From positions 61,768 to 125,767 of the forward strand of contig JASBRX010000036.1 of the NCBI GenBank assembly GCA_030149245.1: a stretch of DNA of 64,000 nucleotides, in the 5' to 3' direction. Of this stretch, positions 18,541-26,303 are shown piece after piece. This DNA is from Sphingomonas bacterium (lineage in GTDB: Bacteria; Pseudomonadota; Alphaproteobacteria; Sphingomonadales; Sphingomonadaceae). How positions within the stretch are numbered: the first letter of the stretch is position 1; each line of letters begins with the position of its first letter. Below the pieces are notes generated by a model. The model had not been told where the DNA came from. It did not search any database and was given only the letters and a program-made list of their open reading frames with translations. The translations under genes were made by a program, and so were the position numbers.

Positions 18541-20163
18541 ATGTACCGGGTTGCCTTCGAGGAAAATCAGGCTGAGCCATTCGCATCGCCGGTGGAGGGC
18601 GAGCAGGCGCATATCAAGCTGGTCGAGCGGGTACGCGAGATAGAGGCCGCGATCAGTACAGTCGATACACCGCCTGCCGGTGCGATCGACAGTCTCGCTC
18701 AACTGCGGGACGACATTGCCGTCTATGAGGCCCGGCTGGTCGCGTCTGGCGCCCATATGCCCGAAGGCAGCCGGCGCGATCTTTCCCAGAGCGTTTTGGA
18801 TTTTTGGGCGCTCCGCCAATCCGATCTTGCGGCGCTGGCGGCTCGCTATTCTCCGAACGAGCAGACAATGGTCCGGCAGGAGTTGCCCGCGGCCAAACTG
18901 CTTGCGCCCTATGATGAGGCAACTGCCGTCGCTGCCGCGGCCAAGGCCGAGGAATGCTATGTCGCGCTGCCCGACGATTCGGCGCGCGACGCGGCGCGCG
19001 GCGCCTTCCTCTCTCTCCTGCAGCGCAACGCTCCGCTCTCGCCCCCGGAAATCGCGGCGCTGGAGCCGTTCGCCGAGGCGGGTGTGCTCAGTCGATTGCC
19101 CACCGATGTGCTGGAGCCGGGCTATGATCTGGGGCACGAAGCACTTCCGCAGGCTTGGCAGAGGCTTGCCGAGTGGCAGCTCCAGGCGGCGAAGGTCCTT
19201 AGCGATCTGGATCGGGTACGAAGCAGCGCGCAGGCGTGGACGGAGACCAAGAGCTTCTCCGAATTGCCCCAGGGGCCGGCGGTCGATGTGGTCGCCAAGT
19301 TGGCCGAGCATGACGATTCGTTGAAGGAATATGCCGCTGCTGCCTACCGCCGCCGCACGCGCGCGCGCGCAATTGCGTGGGCAGCCGGGGTGATCTTCGC
19401 TGTTGCGCTTATTGGTGTCGGCACCTTAACTGTCCTCCTCACCTCGCGCCGGCCATCGCCCCCGGGCACGTCCATAGCGGCTGAATTCCAGGCCACGCAG
19501 AACGAGGCTTCGGAAGAGGTCATCGTCTCCGATCAGCCGCAGTCCGGCAAATCCGATACGGCGCAAGGTTCCACGGGCTGGATCTGGCTCGGTTCCACTG
19601 CGCTTCCGCAGGTGACGCTTGAAAACGGCACGCTGGCGGATCCGGCCGGCTTCAAGGGCGGGATGAAAGTGCGGACCCGCGCCAACCTCAAGATTCGTCA
19701 ACGCGGGCCAGAAGACAATGGCGAGAATATCGCCGGAGACCGGATCGGCCAGGTGTCGAGCGACGTGATCGTAGAATTGAAAAAGACGACGTCGGTGACG
19801 GTTGATGGCGTGGAGCAATATTGGGCCGAGGTACGGGTGATCCCGGTCGTGTATGTCCAGCGCTTCAGGGCAGCGGACCTGCGCATGGCCGAACTCCGGA
19901 AGGCGTTGGCGGACCGCGGCTTTCCGGCCCTGTACGAGCAGAAGCTCGACAGGATCGTGCAGGTCGACCCCGGACTGCCCTTCGACGTTCGCTACTATTA
20001 CGAGCAGGATAAGCAGGCGGCGAGCGAGGTGGCCGGCATCTTGCTACGCTGGCTTGGCAACGAACGCGTGCCGGTGGACAGAACCCTGTTCCCCCTGGTC
20101 GACACGCCAATCGCCGAACGGGTGAAAACCGGGACGATTGAAGTTTGGCTTTACCAGCGTTGA
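18541..20163 (+). CDS. membrane protein resembling the C-terminal tail of STAND NTPases (no NTPase domain) with SH3-like extra-membrane region
   Basis: GYDLGHEALPQAWQRLAEWQ resembles the HEALL-x-WPRL-xx-WL motif of nSTAND proteins; RRRTRARAIAWAAGVIFAVALIGVGTLTVLL TM; RTRANLKIRQRGP...IGQVSSDVIVEL SH3-like. Confidence 0.6.
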   Translation: MYRVAFEENQAEPFASPVEGEQAHIKLVERVREIEAAISTVDTPPAGAIDSLAQLRDDIAVYEARLVASGAHMPEGSRRDLSQSVLDFWALRQSDLAALAARYSPNEQTMVRQELPAAKLLAPYDEATAVAAAAKAEECYVALPDDSARDAARGAFLSLLQRNAPLSPPEIAALEPFAEAGVLSRLPTDVLEPGYDLGHEALPQAWQRLAEWQLQAAKVLSDLDRVRSSAQAWTETKSFSELPQGPAVDVVAKLAEHDDSLKEYAAAAYRRRTRARAIAWAAGVIFAVALIGVGTLTVLLTSRRPSPPGTSIAAEFQATQNEASEEVIVSDQPQSGKSDTAQGSTGWIWLGSTALPQVTLENGTLADPAGFKGGMKVRTRANLKIRQRGPEDNGENIAGDRIGQVSSDVIVELKKTTSVTVDGVEQYWAEVRVIPVVYVQRFRAADLRMAELRKALADRGFPALYEQKLDRIVQVDPGLPFDVRYYYEQDKQAASEVAGILLRWLGNERVPVDRTLFPLVDTPIAERVKTGTIEVWLYQR

Positions 20164-20191
20164 AGTAGCTGCCCCCGCGAGGAGGATCACG

Positions 20192-22960
20192 ATGGCCAAT
20201 GACAAGGGGCTGCCCGCCGCCCGCTTTGCCCGCACACTGCTAGCGAAGGCCGCGCCGGGCGGAGGGCACCGGACTGAGGCCGCGGGCCTGGCATCGGCGG
20301 GGGAACTGGCCGAGGCTGTGGGTCCTTCGGTGGAAGAGTTGGTCCCGAAGTCGGTACCCGAAGGCTTTTCACGCGATGAGGTGGAGGCGGTTGCGCGCAA
20401 GCTGCTCGTCACCGACGAGCTTAGCCCGCGCGAGACCTTCGTCACCGAGGCGATCATCATTCCCGACTTGCGCCCTGCGGTGTTCGTGACCGGCAACGAC
20501 TATGCGATCGATCACCCGGCATGGACCGACTATGTCGCGGGCACGCCCGCGCACGCCAATTTCTGCCGGGCGATTCCGTCGGTCGGGCGGATCGAACTGA
20601 TCGGGAATCCGAGCCTGCCGTTCGGAGGAACCGGCTTCGTCGTCGCGCGGGATCTGGTGATGACCAACCGCCACGTCGCATCGCTGTTCGCGGCCGGCAT
20701 TGGCGTGCGCAACCTGCGTTTTCAGGACCAGCTGGGTGCGGCGGTCGATTTCGTGCGCGAACATGGCCAATCGTCCGGCGGCACGCCGTTCGCGGTACGC
20801 GATATCGTGATGATCCACCCCTATTGGGATCTGGCGCTGCTGCGCGTTGAAGGCCTTGAAGATCGCGAGCCGTTGACGTTCGCGACCTATGAGCCGGATC
20901 CCGCCAAGCCGCGACGTATCGCCGTGATCGGCTATCCCGCGTTCGACCCGCGCAACGATGCCAGCGTACAGAATCAAGTGTTTCACGGCGTCTACAACGT
21001 CAAGCGGCTGCAGCCGGGCCTGTATAACGGGCGCCGCAAGATCGACAGCTATGGCAAGCTGGTCGATGCCGGGACCCATGACAGCTCCACACTGGCTGGC
21101 AATTCCGGTTCGGTAGTGGTCGAGGCCGACGGTGGCCAAGTCGTCGGGCTGCACTTTGCGGGGATCTACAAGGACAGCAACTTCGCGGTGCCGGCAGTCG
21201 ATCTGGCGCGCGATCCGCGGATGATCGACGCCGGCTTGAAGTTCGCGCCGGGAGCGGAAGCGAGCAGCGGGCCGTGGGACATCTTTTGGGCCGCAACATC
21301 GTCGGTCGGGAATGAATTCGGCACGGCGCAAAGAGGGCAGGCGGTGATGGCGGAACAAGGCAAGACCATAAGGCTGACGGTGCCGGTGGAAATCGAGCTT
21401 TCCATCGGCGTGACCGGTGCGAGCATTGCGGGCGCGACGGCGGCGGTGGGCGGTGGTGCGCTGACCGAGAAGATGGTCGAACCCTTCCACGATCCGATCG
21501 AGCTGCCGCGTGAGGGCTATGATCCCGGCTTCCTGGGCATCGCCGTGCCCATGCCCGTGCCGCGCCGCCCGAACGAATGCGCGCAGCTGGCCGATGGGTC
21601 GAACGAGCTGAAATATTATAACTTCTCGATCGTGATGAACGCTGGCCGGCGCTTGGCACTCTTCGCCGCGTCGAACGTGGATGCGCGGGCAGTGGCGAAG
21701 GAGCCGGAGCCCGGCCACAAATATACGCGTGCCGGCCTGAGCGGGCTGGACGAAGGCGATGTCGAGAAGTGGTTCACCGACCCGCGCATCCGCGGCATCG
21801 AGCAGCTGCCCGACCGTTTCTTCACCAAAGATCGCAAGGCGTTCGACAAGGGCCATATCGTCCGACGCGAGGATGTGGCGTGGGGCGGGAGCTTCTCCGA
21901 AGTGCGCCGTGCCAATGGTGATACCTATTTCGTCACCAATTGCTCGCCGCAGACCGCCGGGTTCAACCGTTCGAACCGGAAGGACAATTGGGGCGCGCTC
22001 GAGGATCTGGTGCTAAAGCAGGCAAAGGCCGAGAAATACTGCCTGTTCGCCGGGCCTGTGCTGCACGCGGCTGATCCCGAATTCACCGGGGTCGATGATT
22101 TCGGCGGCGTCAAGGTCCGTATTCCGCAGAAATATTGGAAGGTCGTTGTCGCGCGCGCCGGGAACGCGCTCAAGAGCTTCGCCTTCGTGCTCAATCAGGA
22201 CGTCTCGCAGACGCCGATGGAGTTCGCGGTGCCGGCGACCTGGCAGCGGCATATGGTCAGGCTATCGGACTTGCAGGCGGAGCTGGACAGCCTCGATTTC
22301 GCGCCGGAACTGATAGCGGCCGACCAGTATGACGCCGTGCGCGATGGCAGCGAAACCGCCGCGCTGGACTCGGTAATGGAGGCAATCATCGCGATGGCCC
22401 CGGCCGAAGTCGTGACGGAAGGACCTCCGCGCCAGCACGGCCGCTTCGTTGGCTTGCCGCTGCAAGTGGCATTCAACACCGATCAGGACGAGCGCCGCTC
22501 GGCCCAGCTGCTCTCGCCGCTAAGCTATTTCCAGCCCGACGAGTCCGAATGGCCGGTACCGGCGGATGCCAGACTTGATGGCGCCTCGATCCCCAGGCCG
22601 TTCTGGTCCGTGATTGGTGGGCCATTCGAGGGACTCTACCTCGAGGCTTCGGTGGTTCACGATTACTATTGCGACCATCATGTGCGCCCATGGCGCGACG
22701 TCCACCGGATGTTCTACGATGCGATGCTGTGCCGCGGGGTCGGCGGATTCTGGGCACGGATCATGTATTATGCGGTCTACCGCTTCGGGCCACGATGGGA
22801 GATGGTCGAGGGCCTAGGGTCGGTCGCCATCCCGGCCGAGGCCCTCACGGACGACAAGGCGCCGTCCATTCTGGCCGACGCGAAAATTCTGGTGCACGAT
22901 CTGCCGCGTGAAATGATCGAGGCACTTGCCGAAAAGAGCGCTGCGAAAGCGGGACGGTAG
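20192..22960 (+). CDS. trypsin-like protease + EndoG/NucA-type nonspecific nuclease + DUF1353 fusion
   Basis: Triad contexts MTNRHVASL, WDLALLRVE, LAGNSGSVVV; nuclease motif KAFDKGHIVRREDVAWG with FNRSNRKDNWGALED; C-term LDGASIPRPFWSVIGGPFEGLYLEASVVHDYYCDHH; RBS GGAGG at 20181. Confidence 0.85.
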   Translation: MANDKGLPAARFARTLLAKAAPGGGHRTEAAGLASAGELAEAVGPSVEELVPKSVPEGFSRDEVEAVARKLLVTDELSPRETFVTEAIIIPDLRPAVFVTGNDYAIDHPAWTDYVAGTPAHANFCRAIPSVGRIELIGNPSLPFGGTGFVVARDLVMTNRHVASLFAAGIGVRNLRFQDQLGAAVDFVREHGQSSGGTPFAVRDIVMIHPYWDLALLRVEGLEDREPLTFATYEPDPAKPRRIAVIGYPAFDPRNDASVQNQVFHGVYNVKRLQPGLYNGRRKIDSYGKLVDAGTHDSSTLAGNSGSVVVEADGGQVVGLHFAGIYKDSNFAVPAVDLARDPRMIDAGLKFAPGAEASSGPWDIFWAATSSVGNEFGTAQRGQAVMAEQGKTIRLTVPVEIELSIGVTGASIAGATAAVGGGALTEKMVEPFHDPIELPREGYDPGFLGIAVPMPVPRRPNECAQLADGSNELKYYNFSIVMNAGRRLALFAASNVDARAVAKEPEPGHKYTRAGLSGLDEGDVEKWFTDPRIRGIEQLPDRFFTKDRKAFDKGHIVRREDVAWGGSFSEVRRANGDTYFVTNCSPQTAGFNRSNRKDNWGALEDLVLKQAKAEKYCLFAGPVLHAADPEFTGVDDFGGVKVRIPQKYWKVVVARAGNALKSFAFVLNQDVSQTPMEFAVPATWQRHMVRLSDLQAELDSLDFAPELIAADQYDAVRDGSETAALDSVMEAIIAMAPAEVVTEGPPRQHGRFVGLPLQVAFNTDQDERRSAQLLSPLSYFQPDESEWPVPADARLDGASIPRPFWSVIGGPFEGLYLEASVVHDYYCDHHVRPWRDVHRMFYDAMLCRGVGGFWARIMYYAVYRFGPRWEMVEGLGSVAIPAEALTDDKAPSILADAKILVHDLPREMIEALAEKSAAKAGR

Positions 22961-23018
22961 GTGATCGCCGCAGCGAGTTCATCGGCTTGAAGGCGGTGAG
23001 CTACCCGTGCCGCTATAG

Positions 23019-23398
23019 ATGAGTAAATCCGCGAGGACCGCCGTCGGGGTCCGTTACCTCCTCGCCGTCGTCGACGACTTTGCATGCAAGAGTCTGGCGC
23101 TGGTGGTGGACACGTCACTGTTGGGCGCTGGTGTTGCGTACCAACCCGATGCGATCATCACGGTGCGTGGCCGGCCGCTGGTGATCGTCAGCGACAGCGG
23201 GATCGATCTGACGATCCTGGCGATCCTGCGCTGGGCGCAGGACCGGCAGATCGAGCGGCACTACATCGCGCCGGGCAAGCCACGGCAGAACGGCTACGTC
23301 GGGAGCGTCAATGATAGCTTGCACGTCAATCGCTGCGGGGCCGTTCCTTACCTCGTGAAAGAGCATCGAGTACGCCCCGACAAACGAGCATGACGACG
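23019..23398 (+). pseudogene. IS3-family transposase OrfB (rve) remnant
   Basis: YLLAVVDDFACKSLALVVDTSL...RPLVIVSDSGIDLT...HYIAPGKPRQNGYVGSVNDSL; catalytic Glu context (GFVESFNG) changed to GYVGSVND; truncated both ends. Confidence 0.8.
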
Positions 23399-23466
23399 TC
23401 ACATCGGGGACAATGAATCCGGGCAGGCTTCTCGACCGCGGTCGAGTCGCATGCGCGTGGTGTGTT

Positions 23467-24267
23467 TCATTTATCTTCCGCGTACAATTTGTTCAGGAGA
23501 TGATCGATCGCATATTGCCCGACTTCATTGAGCGTCCGCTCTTCGAATTCCTGGATCAGCTGTAGCGCCAGCACGAGTACCGAGGCGAGCACGAGTGCGA
23601 TGAAGGTGGTATTGAAAGCGAGGCTCAGGTCGCCGATCGTCACTTCGAGCATCTTCTGGAACTGTTCCGGATCCTGCGGATTCATGCCCTTCATTCCCGC
23701 CAGGCCGCGCGAGAGGCCCCAGACCGTGCCGATGAAGCCGACCGTCGGCAGCAGCCAGGTGAGGTAGCGCGAGAGATTGTAGCCGAGGTCGAGCTCGTGC
23801 TGCTGGAGTTCGAGCGTCGAATCCATGATCTCTGCGGCGAGCCCGATCGAACGCGTGCCCTGGAACTGCCAGATCACGCGGAGCAGCAGGCGCTGGAGAT
23901 AATGGTCCCGGCCGGTCGCCCGGATGCTGCGCGCGATCCCGGGCAGAGCGCGTGGATCGATCATCGCGTCGTCGCGCTCGGGGAGCAGGCTGCGGCCAAG
24001 CTGTTTCCGCTCCGCGCGCGCGTGCAGATAGCGCCCGGCAAGCTCGCCGCAACCGATGCCGAACACCAGCCATTCGAGGCAGCTGATCGTCACCGGGAAC
24101 GGCGGAACCGCCCCGTCTCGGTAGTCGAACAGGAGGATCGCGAGCCAGCTGCCCTTCGGCAACAGCGCGCCTGCAGCGACGATCGCGATGCCGAGCGCCA
24201 GGCCGCCGAGGCGAAAGAGAGTCTGCGTGGGCGGCTTTCGCTTTGCGGCTTCGATGTTGCTGCTCAT
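23467..24267 (-). CDS. MotA/TolQ/ExbB proton-channel family protein
   Basis: YLTWLLPTVGFIGTVWGLSRGLAGM ... VTIGDLSLAFNTTFIALVLASVLVL. Confidence 0.8.
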   Translation of the reverse strand: MSSNIEAAKRKPPTQTLFRLGGLALGIAIVAAGALLPKGSWLAILLFDYRDGAVPPFPVTISCLEWLVFGIGCGELAGRYLHARAERKQLGRSLLPERDDAMIDPRALPGIARSIRATGRDHYLQRLLLRVIWQFQGTRSIGLAAEIMDSTLELQQHELDLGYNLSRYLTWLLPTVGFIGTVWGLSRGLAGMKGMNPQDPEQFQKMLEVTIGDLSLAFNTTFIALVLASVLVLALQLIQEFEERTLNEVGQYAIDHLLNKLYAEDK

Positions 24268-24295
24268 CCTTCCCCCTTTTGACGTGCGGTGCGAG

Positions 24296-25111
24296 TCATT
24301 CAGCCATCGCGATCAGCAGCGAAAGCGCGAACGAGGAGCCGGGTGCGGGCACCTTGCCGTTCCCCCGCTGCGCGAGTTCGGAGTAGAAGCTCATGGTGGT
24401 GGCGGAGTCGCCCTCGACGAACGCCGAGAGGCGCGCGCCGCTGCCCCCCCACGCGGTCGCGAACGCGAAGGCCTGGGCGATCTCGTCGGCGCTGCGCGGG
24501 GGGTTGTCGCCGATCACGACGATGAAGCGGTTGTCCGGGTTCGCCTTCCAGTCGAGCCCGCGCGCCGCGATCAGACCGCCCAGGACCTGCTCCTCCGCTT
24601 CCTCGTTGGTGCACGGGACGCCGGCCTCGAGCGAGTTGGCGAACGACTGGAGCTGCTGGAGGCCATTCGCGTCGATCAGCGTGAGCGGCTGGACGCGGAC
24701 CGCCGCGCTGCCCATGCAATAGTCCTTATATTCGACGATCGCGATGCGCGCCTGGTCCGTCAGCTTGTTCAGGATCATTGAAAGGCTGCGTATCTCCTCC
24801 TTGAGGCGGCCGATGGGCTGCTGCATCGATGCGGTCGTGTCGATCACGATGGCGATGTCGGTCGCCCGCTGCTGCAGGCCGCGCTTGAGCTCTTCGATCG
24901 CGGCGTCGCGCTCGGTTTCGGCCTTGCTGAGCTGTTCCTTGAGCGTCTGGTTCTCGCGCTTGATCGCGGCGACCTCCTCCGCCTTGGGGCCTAGGTTCGG
25001 GGCGAACAGCGAGAAGAGGATCGCGAGGAACATGAACGCGCCCAGCGCGGAGCAGAACATGTCGAGCGCCGACATGCTGACGATATTGATTTCGCGCGAT
25101 CGGATCTTCAA
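24296..25111 (-). CDS. TolR/MotB-like membrane anchor + coiled coil + von Willebrand A-like domain
   Basis: EINIVSMSALDMFCSALGAFMFLAILF TM; DIAIVIDTTASMQQPIGRLKEEI MIDAS-like motif. Confidence 0.75.
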   Translation of the reverse strand: MKIRSREINIVSMSALDMFCSALGAFMFLAILFSLFAPNLGPKAEEVAAIKRENQTLKEQLSKAETERDAAIEELKRGLQQRATDIAIVIDTTASMQQPIGRLKEEIRSLSMILNKLTDQARIAIVEYKDYCMGSAAVRVQPLTLIDANGLQQLQSFANSLEAGVPCTNEEAEEQVLGGLIAARGLDWKANPDNRFIVVIGDNPPRSADEIAQAFAFATAWGGSGARLSAFVEGDSATTMSFYSELAQRGNGKVPAPGSSFALSLLIAMAE

Positions 25112-25695
25112 CGTACGCGATCCATCGCCACCGCCCGAGTCAGCTCGTATGGCAAGACGGCCTTGCGGGGATGGGACGCCGCGTCCGGCAGCAGGTCGAC
25201 GCCCGCCGCGCGCAAGACTCGCCAGGCAAGCTCCGTGCAGTAAATCCGCGAAGGCTCGCCGAGGTCGAAGGCGAAATCGTAAAGTAGTTTCCGGCCGCGC
25301 AGCGCCTCAACCGAGCGGCGCACGGCCCGGTCGAAACGCGCCCGCGCGTCTGCGCCGTGCCATCGCACGCGCATGACGCGATAGTCGCCGTTGCGGGCGA
25401 AGCGGATGAAGTCTTCGACTGGTTCGGTCTGCACGGCGCCGTGCGGCCCGCCGGGAAGCGCGTGCACCACCTGCCACGCGCCGCCGCTCCGGTAGATCAC
25501 CCCCACATGCGAATAGCCATTGCCGACGATGCTCAGCATGCGGGTCTCGATGCCGAACCCGGTCCGAAAGATTAGGTCCCCGTTCCGCAGCGCATTGGCA
25601 GGGAGCGCGCGCGCCGCAGGCGCGGAGTGGACGGCCGCGGTGGTGGTGAGGCCTGCGACGAGCGCGATGGCCATCAGCGGCACGAGCGGCCTCAT
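25108..25695 (-). CDS. YiiX/YebB-like (permuted NlpC/P60 papain-fold) hydrolase
   Basis: NGDLIFRTG...YSHVGVIYRSGGAWQVVHALPGG...IYCTELAWRVLRAAG; signal peptide. Confidence 0.75.
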   Translation of the reverse strand: MRPLVPLMAIALVAGLTTTAAVHSAPAARALPANALRNGDLIFRTGFGIETRMLSIVGNGYSHVGVIYRSGGAWQVVHALPGGPHGAVQTEPVEDFIRFARNGDYRVMRVRWHGADARARFDRAVRRSVEALRGRKLLYDFAFDLGEPSRIYCTELAWRVLRAAGVDLLPDAASHPRKAVLPYELTRAVAMDRVR

Positions 25696-26288
25696 GGGTG
25701 CATCCATCCCGGCATGCGCCGCAATATCGCCTGGCGCTTGGGGGCATGCCACAGCGCCCGGAACGCCTTCGCGGTCTCGATGATCGAGAACACATATATC
25801 AGCCATGCGGCGAGCACGAAGAAAGCGCCGACCACCCAGCCGAAGCCGCCCAGCGCATCGAGCCATCTGGAGAACTTCTCCATGTTGCTCAGCGTCTTGA
25901 AGCCGCCCATGAAGTGCGGGAGGATGAGATAGGCAAAGAAGAAGAACCAGCCGACTAGGGCAGGAAAGCCGGCGAGGAACAGCAGCCCGTGCCGACGCGT
26001 CCATCGCCGCGGCCTTTGCTCCATCAGGCCACAATAGGCGAGGAAGAACGGCATTCCGACAAGGAAGAAGAAGCCGGCGATCAATAGGCCCGTCGCCAGT
26101 ATCTCGAACATCATGCCGATCGCGCCGCCCCCCTCCCGGGGGTATGCTAGCATGCTGCCCTGGACGAACAGCGCGAGCGCGATGCCGGCATAGGACAGGA
26201 CGGTCAGCAGCCCCGCCAGCACGATCGCGACGATCCCGGGGATCCGGCCGGCAGGCGGCGTCGAAGGCGAATGCGTGGATGCCATCAT
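25692..26288 (-). CDS. multi-pass membrane protein of unknown function
   Basis: Several hydrophobic segments; overlaps flanking operon genes. Confidence 0.65.
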   Translation of the reverse strand: MMASTHSPSTPPAGRIPGIVAIVLAGLLTVLSYAGIALALFVQGSMLAYPREGGGAIGMMFEILATGLLIAGFFFLVGMPFFLAYCGLMEQRPRRWTRRHGLLFLAGFPALVGWFFFFAYLILPHFMGGFKTLSNMEKFSRWLDALGGFGWVVGAFFVLAAWLIYVFSIIETAKAFRALWHAPKRQAILRRMPGWMHP

Positions 26289-26303
26289 GCGATTCCGTTT
26301 CGT

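Noticed and set aside
20192-22960. Colicin/polymorphic toxin with delivery domain
   Set aside because: Nuclease present, but no secretion, Rhs, PAAR or immunity neighbour; operon context fits intracellular cell-death system better.
23467-25111. Zorya-type ZorA/ZorB defence pair
   Set aside because: Channel-like protein is short, partner carries vWA instead of an OmpA-like domain, and no ZorC/D/E genes are present.
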